Shown piece after piece: positions 1 to 11,825 of a stretch of DNA of 64,000 bases. The position numbers and the translations under genes are program-made. Location: positions 868,001 through 932,000 of the forward strand of contig JABMLP010000021.1 in the NCBI GenBank assembly GCA_013176395.1. Reading direction: 5' to 3'. The notes beneath the pieces are model-generated. The model was not told the origin of the DNA and searched no databases. It saw nothing but the letters and a program-made list of their open reading frames with translations. Source of the DNA: Venturia oleaginea (lineage: Eukaryota; Ascomycota; Dothideomycetes; Venturiales; Venturiaceae). Every line of letters begins with the position of its first letter. Position 1 is the stretch's first letter.

Positions 1-822
1 TCAAGCGATACACACCAAATCCACTTCTGGTCATCATCGATGTGCAGCCGAGAGACGTTGGTGTGCCTACGGATGCGTACTTCGCGGTTGAGGAGATCAA
101 AGATGTGTGTTTGGCTCCATTCCGTCGTTTGATTTGCCTGCAGCATGATCGTTGTATATACACCATTAACTTAAAAACTGACAACTATCTAGGACGGAAC
201 TACGACAGCCAAGACCTTTGTCCACACTCCCTCGATAATAGAAGCAGAAGAAGCCGAAGAAATCGGTGTCGAGCACCTACTCCGTGATATTCGCGATGTA
301 GCCGTCGGCACTCTCTCTACTCGCATAACGTCACAACTCCAGTCCCTACAAGGTCTGCATCTGAGACTACGAGATATCGGACAATACCTCCAGAAAGTCA
401 TTGATGGTGATTTGCCCGTCAACCACGCCATCCTAGGCAACCTCCAAGACGTGTTCAACCTCCTACCCAATCTTTCCACACCCAAGCCATCGCTCGGTGG
501 CGCACAGGGCATCTCCGCTCAAGACAACTCCGAGTTGACCCGCGCCATGAGCGTTAAGACCAACGATCAATTGATGGCAATTTACCTCAGCTCTTTGATC
601 CGAGCCATCACGGCATTCCACGACCTGATTGAGAACAAGATCCAGAACCGGCAACAGGCTGAAGAGAAGGAGAACGGCAGGAAGGAAGAAGAGAAGGATG
701 GGGAGAAGAAAGAAGGTGAGGCCGAGAAGGACGGAGAGAAGAAGGCAAATGGCACGAATGGAGCGGCCAAAGAGCCCGAAAAGGGCAAAGAGAACGAGAA
801 GGGCGGGAAGAAGAAGTCATAG
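1..822 (+). CDS. RPN8: 26S proteasome lid subunit Rpn8 (5' truncated)
   Basis: Rpn8 is the non-catalytic MPN-domain partner of the deubiquitinase Rpn11 in the 19S lid. Only the 3' part lies in the window: exon 1..104, intron 105..192 (GTGTGT...CTATCTAG) and exon 193..822. The joined frame runs from the end of the MPN domain ([26 protein letters not shown]) through [44 protein letters not shown] and [16 protein letters not shown]. All of these are hallmarks of Rpn8/PSMD7 and follow the human order. The last ~60 residues form a Lys/Glu tail, typical of the family and here long and Gly/Asn-interrupted. There is no inactivating change. About 243 residues are visible; the start codon is upstream of the window. 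Confidence 0.95.
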
Positions 823-1181
823 ATGATGATGGCATAGTGTGAAGAGTGCAGGTCGTGTAAAGTAGTATCACTGGCATGGCGTAGGGCAGAGGCGAGTACA
901 GGTGGGCCAGGCGTTCGAGGTACAATGACACCTCGACCAGTAGATCAGGACCTAACAAGATGAGACAAATTTCTGGTAATCCTTGTTTGAGGAGCTGGTA
1001 CAATATGATAGGACACTGAGCAAGTGAGCAAGGACTATCTATCATAAATGCAAACATTACATCAACCCTTCCGGTTTGACATCTTTCTCGTATACAACGA
1101 CTTTCTTCGTCATCTTCGTAGATTTCATTATTTGAACGATGAGCATCACACTTTCGACTTCATACCCATCCCAACCTAGCT
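823..1181. other. Convergent intergenic region, RPN8 to SWIM gene
   Basis: This holds the 3' flanks of two convergently transcribed genes. Open frames here are low-complexity antisense shadows of the RPN8 tail, and I see no gene. Confidence 0.6.
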
Positions 1182-1955
1182 TCATCCTCCCCACCCAGCA
1201 CCCCAACCAGCCAATTCCTCAATACTAACTTTCCTTTCTTCAACATTTTCATCAAAGCCTTCCCATCTCTCCACCATGATACATGCAAGGAGATGCTTAC
1301 ACATCGGTGTTTCTTCACCTAATGACAGGCCCCCGAATTCCCAGGTTTCTTGATCGCTTGGATCGTGGTCGGTCCTTTGAGATTCATGTCGACGGGATGA
1401 GTGGTGACGTGACGGACTGGTTGGAGATGGGGGAGAAGATGAGGTAGCGGGAAAAGCGGAAAAGGCGAAGGCGGGACAAGAACAGTTCCAAGCATGAGGA
1501 CGCACTTCGTAGTGCGGTGTTGGTTGGTTTTCTGGTGCGCCGTGGCGGGGGTTGAAGGGCGGGTTTTGCTGGGAGGAGGTTACATAGTAGAGTGATGTTT
1601 GTAACTTGCTTTTCCTAAATCTTTCTTGGATTGGTGAAAAGTTTGATGGTGAGTGATGGGTTTTTGGTGATGGTGAGGTGGGAGACGGTGATGAGTGCGG
1701 TTCGTGATCCATTGCTGTTGTTTCTGGCAGGGCCTGATCGTCGGAGGGATCCTGGACGATAAATTTGGTGATGAAATTCCGGTCGAGGAGGTCTAGAGCT
1801 GGGAGGAGTTCGTTTGGGAAGAGGATGTGGAGGGTTAGGAGGGTTGGTTTTATAGACGAGGAGAGTGGTGCTGATGGTTCTTGTTCCCGTGGTAGTGGTG
1901 AGAAGATGTTTGTTAGGAGGGATCGTGGTGTGGGGACGGCTGAAGAGATGGACAT
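1182..1955 (-). CDS. SWIM zinc-finger protein, Sws1/ZSWIM7/Shu2 type
   Basis: Single-exon model of 257 residues. The start is the ATG at 1955; an upstream in-frame GTG is ignored. The N-terminal third has LLTLHILFPNELLPALDLLDRNFITKF, resembling the beginning of ZSWIM7/Sws1 proteins. The C-terminal half carries a SWIM finger: CxC in WNCSCPAF, then CxH in PMCKHLLAC, with an unusually long Ser/Pro-rich insert between the two pairs. Family knowledge: Sws1/Shu2 proteins act with Rad51 paralogues in the Shu complex to promote Rad51 filaments during homologous recombination. The insert and the diverged middle leave some doubt about orthology, but the SWIM call is firm. Confidence 0.75.
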   Translation of the reverse strand: MSISSAVPTPRSLLTNIFSPLPREQEPSAPLSSSIKPTLLTLHILFPNELLPALDLLDRNFITKFIVQDPSDDQALPETTAMDHEPHSSPSPTSPSPKTHHSPSNFSPIQERFRKSKLQTSLYYVTSSQQNPPFNPRHGAPENQPTPHYEVRPHAWNCSCPAFAFSAFPATSSSPPSPTSPSRHHSSRRHESQRTDHDPSDQETWEFGGLSLGEETPMCKHLLACIMVERWEGFDENVEERKVSIEELAGWGAGWGG

Positions 1956-4238
1956 TGTAGACACTGATGAGTGGTGGGCAGAAATCTCTGTGCTTTCTGA
2001 GTGGAAGCCGTGGAGTCACGAATGTTGTTAGCAGTCTTTCAGTATGGATATCGATAATTTTCCAGGAATCTTTCAAACCAAATCGCCAGAAGTTCATCGA
2101 TATTGATCTCGAGGTGGACTTCTTCATCGAGGGACATGAATTGAAGGACAAGCGTGCATTCATAAAGCTTCTTCTTTCAACTCGATCGGGTCACTTGTTG
2201 TCGAGTCTTTGAAGTTCCTTGTTCGAGATGATTCGAATGTCTCATCGTCTTGACTCGCATCTAATCCGTGTACTAGTTGTAACCCACTCACTGTTTTTGG
2301 TGTCAACCGACGCACCATTTGCAATCTCCAATCGCTTCGGATGGGAAGATTCCCAGCCCACTTGGATAGACTTCCTCAATTCTCGTTTTTGGACTGAACC
2401 CCGCCGCATACTGACGCAAAGGACGGAGTCAACTTACGCGTCGCTTCTCATCAAAATAGATTGCTTTCCGATAGACGAGCACCCAAATTTAGCCCACCAC
2501 ACCGGCAAAGATCTCTGGGGCGAATGGATGTTCGCCTCGATCGTCTTCTAGCTTCTGTCCACCTCTCAATTGGCCGTGACTTATCTCATTAGGCACGAGG
2601 TTGACGATGGCAGAGTCGTGGGAATCGTTCCATGTCGTCGGGAGTGCACATTCCCGCGCCGTAGGAAGCCGCCCAACACGGGCCCCCCACAGCAGCCTGA
2701 GCCTGTCAACGAGGTTTGTCATATGCAGGTCACCTCAACCAATGCGCAGGGTCTCAAAAGCGCATTTGTAGATTCCCATACAATGAGCACTACAAGCAAT
2801 TGCCAAACACATGATGATTTCAAAAAGGAGCATTCCATTCGGCTTTCCAATTGCTTCTCCGCCGTATGCGCTCTGTTTAAGGATTGGGAAGCACAAACAG
2901 ACAGGACCCAACCTGTGCCTTCAACGACGATAGCGATAAGATCGGAGCCTGCCGTTCGTATCGCATTTAGTGCAGGCGGCTTCAGCGGGAAAATCACGAA
3001 TCGACAGAAGACATGATCTCGTGAGCTGCCTGGTCTGGCCAGCTCTGTTGCCCGACGAGTCCATCTGTCTCAAGCTACCCGACGCGCCTGACTTGCATTC
3101 ACATGCGAGAAGTTACACGAGCGGCGTGCCCAGATGCTGAGACCGAATAGCTTGCCAGGAATTGAAATAAGGGTCGCAATGATCAAGTGGCAAACGCTAT
3201 CGTCATCCGCAAAATCCGATGGATTCTAATCAATTGATCAATGTCGTGGAATTGGCCTATCCAGAGTTCGGATTGCATGGGGCGGTCAGCGCGTCCAGTA
3301 AGGTTCTGGTAGCGACGGGGCGCGTCTCGACTTGCCGGTGTGTGCCTCAGCCCTCCATTGGAACGACACGCACCACCCATGAGACCATCCTGAGCCAGAA
3401 GACGCCACGTGTTACCTCCTACCGCTCGAGATGGCAGCTCAATTGATTGCAAACTTGCCATTGAGCGTCATTGTTAGGCGTAGCCTGCCGGTACTTGTCT
3501 GTTTCATCGAGTGATTGTGATTGGGAGGCTAGGAGGCCCGATGCCAACAAGGCCACGACAAGGATCCGCCTGAGGCAGGGTCGTCTCCTCGACATTTGGA
3601 TCTCGTTGTGAGTCAAAGCAACCACTTACAGCTCGTTGAGCCAAACACCAGCCCCCTTCAGGCATCAGCAGGATCCCGCAATGCTTTCTTTATCCATTAT
3701 GCAAAACATGTAGGCTCGTCCATGGACCTTCTGCTGACAAAACATGGAAGAACTGAAGCGGACAGGACGTCGGGGTGATGAGACAACCCACCGGAGGTAA
3801 GGCAAGGCTCATGAATGGAAACCATTATTCCTAAGATGTGACACACCGGACAGGCGCGTGACCTATAGATGCTCCCCAGTAATAGCCCTTTATAACCACG
3901 CCTTATCCTCCTCACACCCTTTCCTCCCTCTCTCTCTCCTCTTGGTGCTACTGAGTGACCAAGTACCGAGCGTTTGTTGTTCCCGCTATAATCTGCCCAT
4001 CCACGGTTGTCGTTGCTTCGCTGCCTAGCTGTCAGCCAAAGCGATTGCGCCCCAAACCGCAGATTGCCACCAATTGACCTGTCATACTCAGCCATTTCTC
4101 ACCCGTTATAAGATATTACATATCCCCAGTTTCAAGAAGCTTCTCGCTACTGCTCGCCAATTCACCGCCAACTAATCAGCTACATTCCGCATCAACATTT
4201 ACCACAAGATCTAATCAATTAGACCCCAACTTCCAACC
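1956..4238. other. Gene-poor intergenic region
   Basis: The many short frames on both strands lack family motifs or splice logic. A 68-codon minus frame at 3419..3625 has a hydrophobic start (RRILVVALLASGLLAS), but nothing else supports it. The last ~350 bases are pyrimidine-rich and CAAC-rich, as expected of the 5' leader of the next gene. Confidence 0.5.
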
Positions 4239-5441
4239 ATGGACACCAATTCGGCATACAGCTGCCTTCCTACAAACCAAGAGATGTACACGCCGTCAAA
4301 GCGAAATCAATCTGCTTTCTCCTCCCTACTTTCGCCACCCGAGCCAAAGCGACAAGACTCTTTCCAAACTTCGCCAACCTTCTCCATGTCGCGAACCTCC
4401 TCCAACTCTTCGAATTACACTGCTTCGCAATACAACATCATCACAATGTCAAAAGAAGCAACGAGACCTGCGTGTTTGATCTCGCCGCCAGTGTCCCCAC
4501 AAACAGCAGCAAAGGAACAAGGACGAAGAGAAGAAGGGGACGGCATGAGAGATCCAGTCCTCTTCCCTTCCAGTCAGGACATGAGTGTCGCGACGGGGCC
4601 TCTGTTCTCTCAGGCCGACGCAATGGCCGTGGACCCAACCGACGCGGCTATCAATGAACACATCGCGGTTGGGACAGTTGCAGGATTCAAGAATGGACCA
4701 CCTGCTGAGGATTACAGGCTCGCAGTGGAGGCCCTTTCGAAAATTCGTTTTCAATCCAATGTCCATGAGGCGATCAAGAAGGTGTCTCCACAGGTGTGGA
4801 CTCGCGACGAAATCAAATGGGAGACTTTCTATATGGCGCAAGGTCCACAGAAGAACAAGAACAAGCTCTCATCGCCGAGCCACAAGCCTTTGGCACCAGC
4901 ACCAGCAGGCGTTCACAAAGCAAGAGTAACCATTCCACGAATCCGCAACCAGCCGAAGGTAAAGCGAGTAGCACAGATACCACAATCCAGTACTCATGTC
5001 TTTCTGCAATCCACGCCGCCGCCACCTCCCAAGGCACCACGACCAGCCACGAATCGCGTAGACAACGACCCCACCAAGTTTGATTACACCAAGTGGCCCG
5101 ACTACTGTCCAAGAATCCCCGACAACTTTGGAAGCAAGAGTCTCAAAGCGGTTTGGAAGGGGCAGCCGAAAGATCTTTCTGAAGATCCAGATCGTCACGA
5201 GCTTCATGCAGCCGAATTACCCTTGGCATCCGGCCTCCGCCTGGCTTGCCGCGTATATCTCACCAGCAAGCGACAGATCTTCAAGGCTCGCAGAGAAGCG
5301 CTGAAAAAGGGCAAGGAGTTCCGCAAGACGAACGCACAGGATGTCACCAACATCGACGTCAACAAAGCGAGCGCACTCTGGTCGGCTTTTGAGAGGGTTG
5401 GATGGTTCAACCCAGAGCACTTTGACCTCCGCGATGATTAA
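4239..5441 (+). CDS. SWIRM-domain chromatin protein (Laf1/Fun19-like)
   Basis: One exon, 400 residues, starting in the good context AACCATGG. Residues ~1-140 are Ser/Pro-rich and disordered. A short conserved block follows at ~155-195 (DYRLAVEALSKIRFQSNVHEA, PQVWTRDEIKWE), then a Pro-rich linker and a C-terminal SWIRM domain at ~290-395. The SWIRM part has the diagnostic motifs LHAAELPLASGLRLACRVYL, TSKRQIFKARREAL, NIDVNKASALWSAFERVGW and a final WFNPEHF. SWIRM is a helical domain that binds DNA or histone tails. Fungal proteins with this layout include S. pombe Laf1, a Clr6 histone deacetylase-associated factor, and yeast Fun19. A chromatin role is inferred from the domain; no catalytic domain is present. 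Confidence 0.85.
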   Translation: MDTNSAYSCLPTNQEMYTPSKRNQSAFSSLLSPPEPKRQDSFQTSPTFSMSRTSSNSSNYTASQYNIITMSKEATRPACLISPPVSPQTAAKEQGRREEGDGMRDPVLFPSSQDMSVATGPLFSQADAMAVDPTDAAINEHIAVGTVAGFKNGPPAEDYRLAVEALSKIRFQSNVHEAIKKVSPQVWTRDEIKWETFYMAQGPQKNKNKLSSPSHKPLAPAPAGVHKARVTIPRIRNQPKVKRVAQIPQSSTHVFLQSTPPPPPKAPRPATNRVDNDPTKFDYTKWPDYCPRIPDNFGSKSLKAVWKGQPKDLSEDPDRHELHAAELPLASGLRLACRVYLTSKRQIFKARREALKKGKEFRKTNAQDVTNIDVNKASALWSAFERVGWFNPEHFDLRDD

Positions 5442-6727
5442 ATTATCGCACGCCAACAATTCCACACTCGCTGGTCTGGGGCTGAAATTAAGACTACGTT
5501 TTTCTTTTCTTGCTAGCATGTCGGGCTTCGTTGATTGTTACTATCGAGTCGCTATTGCATTACAATCTTCGGGAGTTTGGGTGGAGGCGCGGGACTTGGT
5601 TTTGCCTTTGAGCCTACGACACTCTCTTACGCACCTTGCACGGCACTACGATCACATCGCTCACACTACTTTTCGTTTCATTTGTTACTTCGTTTTGGAT
5701 GTTCTTGTTTTCAGCTCATATGTGGCTTGGACAGATTGATGGCCAGGAGGCCTTTGCTATTTGGTTCTTTGGCATCTGCTTTATTGCTGGGAAATTTTCA
5801 CGGAGTCCACTGATACCCCCCATACACACAGCATTGTAATGGAATAGTAGTCCTGGATGGACTGGGAGGTGATACCCATATTGCTAGTCTCGTAAAGAGG
5901 CAGATTCATAGTTGATTACCCATGACTACACTTAGAGATACTCTCTTCTGTGCCCTTGTTTGACATGGTGTGAGAAGAAGGCCGCACCTATAGCAGCCTC
6001 CTTCCCTGATTTCGTACTTCGTTCATGATGCATTGAGAGATGAGGCTGCCACTAATATGGCCCTGAGCATGCATTTTGGCAGCGAACAACAATTGTGAGC
6101 GTCTGCGAGTGACACCCTCGACAGCCCTGCTCAACGTGGCTTTCGACTCAATGGTGACTGTTTGGTGTGTGAGACAGTGTTGCCTTGGTGAAGGCGGGTG
6201 ACTTGACCGGTCTCACACGCCCTTGTTACTGATCTTCAGCCTGATTGACCCACTTGTTTGCAATGTGCAGCACTGCAGACGTGCGTTTCGAGTTGGAAGA
6301 GAGCACCCAGGCCACGGTTGGGAGATTCTTTGATAGTGATAAATGGCAGAGGAAATAATTGACTTTGTGATGACACGCAGTTCCCAGCAATTGAGTCCCC
6401 GGAGACAAAATGGATGGACGATGTGGTCCCTGAAAAAGCACGTCCCATGGACGGATATAGGTTGGTGTTTCCGGGATAGAGGCATGAGGAAGCTCTGGGG
6501 TTCTATTCCAACGACTCGACTTGACTTCAACACAGAGATTTCATCCAAACAACAACACGTCTCCCATCACTCCCATCACTCCCATCAATCGACTCTCCCT
6601 ACTTTGACTTTCCCTCCCATCCTCATCTACCCCATTCCCACAATTTTCCTCAAAATACGCGATCACCTCCCCACCGCTCCCATTGACTCCGCACCGTTCA
6701 ATTGTTCAGTCGCGACTCCACACCGCA
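5442..6727. other. Intergenic region and SCD6 leader
   Basis: No gene is recognised. Near 6558-6590 a 9-base unit (TCACTCCCA-like) is repeated three times in a C/T-rich stretch that probably belongs to the 5' leader of the next gene. Confidence 0.5.
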
Positions 6728-8746
6728 ATGGCCGAGTACATTGGCGCACGAATATCGCTCGTCTCAAAGAGTGACATTCGGTCAGTGTCATGGTCAATGA
6801 TATGCAGTATCATTCCTGACTTTTCACAGCTATCTTGGAACCCTACACCAGATCAACTCCGCAGACTCGACCGTAAGCTTTTCCACACCCCTTGACGCCC
6901 CCAAGCACGCCTTCTAACCTCAATCAGGTTGCACTTGAAAATGTCATATCTATGGGAACCGAGGGCCGGAAAAATGGAGTCGATGAGATGCCGGCCAATA
7001 AGGACAAGATCTGGCCGTATATCGTTTTCAGAGGCAGTGATGTGAAGGACCTGCGCATTGAGGAAGTTCCTGAGGAGAAGGCCCCTCCGCCAGCGCCTGT
7101 TCCAGATGACCCGGCCATCCTCGGGGTGAGTTGACACCCGTTCTTACCCATTGAAGTTCATATGATGAAGAATTCCGGATGTTAAAACACATATACCTCC
7201 GAGAGCGCAAACCCCATGTGGAGATTTCCGTTGCCTTCCTTCTGATCAGAACTCAATCACCACTCCCTATCTACTACTGCCCTCTTTTACATGGGATGCT
7301 AATAATGATTGATATGAATAGTCTACTCGTCCTCCGCAAGCCCCCGCTCCAAACCAGCTACCTCAGCAGCAGCAACCGCCATTCAACCAGCCTCCTCCGT
7401 ACGGCCAATTCCCACCGTATCCTCCCATGCACAATCAGGGCTTCGGTCGTGGCGGATTTCCTCCTGGCCCTGGAGGTCCTGGATTTCCCGGCGGTCCTGG
7501 CTTTCCAGGTCAGCAATTTGGACCTCCTCCAGGATGGTACCCTCCTCCAGGCCAAGGCTTCACTCCTGGACCTGGCCAATTCTCTCCCCACCATCAGCAG
7601 CGCCCTCCTGGACCTCCTGGTCTACCCGGGGCTCCTGGACAGCGACCACCGCAACAAAACCCAGCTCAACAAGGTGGTAAGGCTCCTCAGCAGGCACCAA
7701 TTGGGCCTGGAGCTACAAAAGAGGTACAGTCCGAAGAGAAGAAGCCTGAAGCAACAACATCAAAATCTACTGAGCCTATCGCCACCCCAAAGAAGGCTCC
7801 GACTCCTCCAATTGAGTCGAAACCGGACGTGGCCGCAGCAGTCGCTCCACCCGCGCCCGTAACTGCTCGAGTTCCGAACGCTCCAAATGGACCAAAAGGT
7901 CGCGTCGCACCAGTTATACCTCGTCTACCACCTGTAGCCAAAGCATCTGCTCCACAGTCGACAACTCCACAGACGACAGTTTCACAATCTGCCGCCACAC
8001 CTGCCCAGGCCTATCAAAATGCCACGCAAGCAGCTACCGCAGCCGTCGCAGCAGCAATGGCCAAGCTTCCAATGGCAGGCAAAGTACCGGCAGGATCGTC
8101 TGCACCAGTAGGAGATGCCGGTGTAGATAATTTGACAAAGAAGGTGCAGGAGATGCGCACGGACAACAACATTCGCCACTCATCACAGCCAGGTACCGGT
8201 GGATTCGTGGCTGGCAATCGAGGCGGACGCGGCGGTGGACATCGCGGAGGTCGTCGGGAACATCCAGCACCAAAGCCAGTCGAGGTCCCAACCACAGATT
8301 ACGACTTTGCGGAGGCCAATGCCAAATTCAACAAACAGGATTTGGTCAAGGAGACAATCGCTACGGGATCGCCACTTGGAACGTCTGATGTTCCCGAAAT
8401 GGAGAATTCCACGAATGGCTCCAAAGCTGAAGAGAAGGCAACAGAAGACGGTGTCATCCCACCAGCTCAACAAGCCTACGATAAGAAGAGCAGTTTCTTC
8501 GATAATATTTCAAGCGAGCTAAAGGATCGCGATGAGACTAAGCGAGGCATGGAGTTCCGAAGTGAGGAACGTAAGAAGAACATGGAGACCTTCGGCCAAG
8601 GCAGCGTCGATAATTACCGAGGCGGATACCGTGGACGGGGACGAGGCAGAGGCGGATACCGTGGTGGTCGCGGCCGTGGCTTTGCCAATGCCAGTAATGG
8701 ATATCCCGCCGGAGGAGGAGGAGGAGGAGCAGGCTCAGGCCTCTGA
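6728..8746 (+). CDS. SCD6: Lsm14/Scd6/Sum2 mRNA-decapping regulator
   Basis: Exons 6728..6780, 6830..6872, 6928..7125 and 7322..8746; phases join cleanly to 572 residues. The N-terminal Lsm domain (~1-90) reads MAEYIGARISLVSKSDIRY, LGTLHQINSADSTVALEN, MGTEGRK and IVFRGSDVKDLRIEE, the LSM14 signature. A Pro/Gly/Gln-rich low-complexity region follows. The FDF/FFD/TFG region comprises TDYDFAEANAKFNK (FDF), KKSSFFDNISSELKDR (FFD) and RSEERKKNMETFGQGS (TFG). The C terminus is RGG-rich (RGGYRGRGRGRGGYRGG). Scd6/Sum2 binds eIF4G and Dhh1, represses translation and promotes decapping in P-bodies. RGG-mediated condensation is expected from family knowledge. Confidence 0.95.
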
Positions 8747-9269
8747 TCAATGCATACTGACACAAGATAACATAATGGGTCGTGCATGGCATAAAGGCGT
8801 ATTTGCAAGCGATCACTTTTTGTATGAGGAATTTACGATGCGAATGATGACAACCACTCGATATTCTGAGACAAAGGTTATGGAACGATTTGAGGAAGGG
8901 AGCTTTGTACTTGTATATACCTATCGATCTTAGGAGCGGGAAAATGGGTTGTGTTTAGGGACCTTACTGGCATGGTGTGGTGTGTCTATATGGCTGCATC
9001 ATCATGACAGGTAGTTAAGGCTGGCTTCGCGGCTGGGAACCGATTGGGAAGAGCTCACTCTTGTGGCTCTCACGTACACAATTCGTGCCTTCTTCAATCG
9101 TCTTTTCGTCCTCGTCATAATTCTCATTTCTCGCGTAGCATAGTTAACACTTCGGCCTGACTGGGATGCCACAGGTTATCTTAGTAGATTTCTTGTCCTT
9201 TTTGTCTGTTGATCTCGAGGAAGCTCCGTATTCGACATCATGAATTTAAAAATGGCTTTGAAATGGTTA
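8747..9269. other. Intergenic region before the transposon nest
   Basis: This is the SCD6 3' flank, becoming AT-richer towards the first element. No coding signal was seen. Confidence 0.5.
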
Positions 9270-10367
9270 TCGTAGTTATCTGCAGCATTCGCTAGTGCCT
9301 CGTACGTCTACGAGCCTCGTAATCGTATCTCAATTCTTCGAATTACATATTTCTCCATAGAAGAGCGCTTTTTATGAGATATCCTTTGAGAATAATAATC
9401 CTTCCTTAAGCGTTCTCTCTATGTAAACTTTCTCGTGAGAATAAGAATCGTACGTCAGAATTTAGGTGACGTGGTTTTAGGATAAGACATGCGATTACGA
9501 AGCTATATACCAGTGCTACGAAGCTGTATATGAGTGCGGCCTCCAAAGTCGAAATTCCAGCCTGTCCGAGGCGGAGGCTACGAACCTTTCATATCGTCTC
9601 GACGATGATGGGAGAGCCGATGGAATCAATCGCTGTCTTCGCGGACAACAGACTTCGCGGACAACAGACAGCACGGCGTGGTGGTTTGCCCAGTAGAGGT
9701 CCGGTGAGGGACCTGTATTGCTGTACCACGAGGCGATGCAACCTAATATACCAGAGAGAACTCAGTACACAGTAGAAGAGATGGCAATATGGACTATACG
9801 TACGAACAGACAACGACACACACCGAGCCGGGGGAGTTCAAACAGATTCTTGCCAAGGCCGCACAAAGAGTCCCAAACTCATCTTAACGGCTATATTTTG
9901 GTGATGTGCAAATTGGAGGAGATTTCGACGACGGACTACGGCCGGTTAAGGTATGGCGTATACGGGTCATAGGTCAAATCGTCCATGACGGATTTTATGA
10001 GAATATCTAGGCAGAATACACGGTTTAGCCGTCTGGGAATTATACCGATATAAGCGGTATAGATAATACGGGCAGCAATAAGCGGGGCGGGGAGTATAGT
10101 ACGAGTAGGTATACTGTCAAGATAGAGAGCGAAGGGACCGGACTATTAATGGTCCTTTAACGCTTACCGTGTGGATTCCGCTCAGGACAGACCTGAGTGG
10201 CTTTTTCATCCCAGAGAGTTGGGTTTTTGCGATTGTAAATAGTTATTGTGGGCACACGGCACATCAGCCATAACATACCACGTTGAATCCGATTATTATT
10301 ACTATATACGAGTGCTACGAGGTTCGTATGAGTACGAGGCACTAGCGAATGCCACAAGTAACTACGG
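9270..10367. mobile_element. 1.1-kb TA-flanked element with diverged inverted ends, no transposase seen
   Basis: The ends are inverted: TCGTAGTTATCTGCAGCATT at the left, and the reverse complement of the right end starts CCGTAGTTACTTGTGGCATT. Both continue into the identical run CATTCGCTAGTGCCTCGTAC, and similarity extends ~60 bases with transitions. TA dinucleotides flank both ends (9268-9269 and 10368-10369), as expected for a Tc1/mariner or pogo target duplication. A further partial copy of the end sequence occurs internally near 9505-9540. The interior has no credible transposase, so it is probably a decayed or non-autonomous element. Confidence 0.6.
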
Positions 10368-10389
10368 TATGTTGACGAGGGTAGATAGT

Positions 10390-11785
10390 CCACAGGGTTC
10401 CTCAAATCTGACTGCGCAGGGCGCTCGGACCCACCATCCCATCTTTTGAACTTGAATGTATTATGCTATTTACCACACGTTTGACTTGCAATGGATCTCT
10501 GGTTTATGCTGAATCATCTTACATCTCTCTGGCATCTCTCTGATCCTTTCCCGTATCATTGTGAGCGTTATCTTGTCCCATTCTGCCTGGATTTCAGCCT
10601 TGAAATGAGCCACCGACGACCACCTCCTGCCAGCTAATCTGAACTTAATGATGTTCCAACAAGACTCAATGGGATTGAGATCACATGATTGAGGAGGGTG
10701 AATAAGTAATAGAAGGTCTGCTTCTCTTTTTATGACTGCAGGGTCACTGTTAGGTGACTTAATTCCGTGAGAAGGATCACCATCCTCTTGAAGCCAGTAT
10801 TTGCGCTGGTGACGCTTCTCCAAGGCCTGAATAGCTTCAATGTGTTGCGGCAGTATCTTTTTGGCGTAGAAAACCTGTGTCATGCAGTTTCCTTTTGGTG
10901 TTTCGTCCTCCTTTGCCTTAAGGTCTTGCCAGACCTTCAGCCGGGCTTGTTACACTGAATTTAGCTCGTATTTGAGTTGTTTAGGCTGCTTGACTTGCCT
11001 ACGGACCTTCTCTGATGGCTCAGCCGGATCCTTGTAGAATATGAGGTTTCCTTTCTTGTTGTATGAGATGCCGCCGGCGACGTGAATAGTAACATCCAAA
11101 ACGCCTTCTAGCTCCTCATTGACACCTCTCTCTTGCCCTGGAAATCGTAGCTCATATTCAGGTGCATTGGCGAGTTCTTTTGACTGAAAATGGGCTTCAT
11201 CTGTGAACCAAATCCAACTCCAGAAGCCTAGTATGGTCTTTTTCTCGTGTTCTTTACCGTATTCAACCCTCTTTGGCCGATTTGCCTGGGATATCTGCTT
11301 CTGATAATGCTTCTTGAATCGCCTAGCCCCTGCATTGTATACGTGACGCTGTAATGTCTTTGCGGAAGGCTTGCCAGGTCAGGAATTGGCTTGTTCCTGC
11401 CAGCCTTTTTCGTGTATGGGGTCATCTTGGTTTGTAAGGCGGGTAAGATCTGAAGCAGATACTTTGGTAGGCCGCCCTATGATGCAACTGCTCTTTCTCT
11501 GTGATCTGAATGCTGCATCACCAATAAGTTCTCGTAGTTTAAGCCAACTACGTGCGGTAGAAGTTGGTATATTGATTTCAGGGAGGTATGCGATTGTACC
11601 GACGCCGTCGGCCTCATTCTTGCAATCCCAGGCCTGAAAAAATCGCATTCTCTTCGTGGTGTCATATCCTCGCCTTGCAGTCTTTCTTTTGGGTGGTCTA
11701 GGCGCCATGGTGGTGTATACGTGGAAATTGAGATGGGATGGTGGGTCCGAGCGCCCTGCGCAGTCAGATTTGAGGAACCCTGTGG
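10390..11785 (-). mobile_element. Tc1/mariner-superfamily element with 55-bp TIRs
   Basis: The terminal inverted repeats 10390..10444 and 11731..11785 match over ~55 bases; the left end begins CCACAGGGTTCCTCAAATCT and the right end mirrors it. They enclose one transposase reading frame on the minus strand. The flanks read TAGT on the left and, in complement, TTGGA on the right, so the exact target duplication has eroded. Confidence 0.8.
10470..11708 (-). pseudogene. Tc1/mariner-like DDE transposase, two premature stops
   Basis: Read in a single frame from the ATG at 11708 to the stop at 10470, this is ~412 codons interrupted by TGA at 11379-11381 and by TAA just above 10940. The N-terminal part has a basic helix-turn-helix region (TARRGYDTTKRMRFFQAW). 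The middle has the first catalytic Asp in WIWFTDEAHFQSKE. The C-terminal part has QEDGDPSHG (second Asp) and CDLNPIESCWNIIKFRL (catalytic Glu). About 38 residues separate the second acid and the Glu, so it is not the canonical DD34E spacing. The TGA fits CGA->TGA and the TAA fits CAA->TAA, the latter a CpA->TpA change. Confidence 0.8.
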
Positions 11786-11825
11786 TCCAAGACCACGCTG
11801 AATAAGCAGATAGTGGATTCCTCTA

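Noticed and set aside
2570..3016. Plus-strand 148-codon frame and its antisense partner
   Set aside because: No motif, no leader or splice context, and overlapping frames of equal quality on both strands.
9645..9680. Tandem CTTCGCGGACAACAGA duplication
   Set aside because: Only two copies of a 16-base unit inside a decayed element; not a separate feature.
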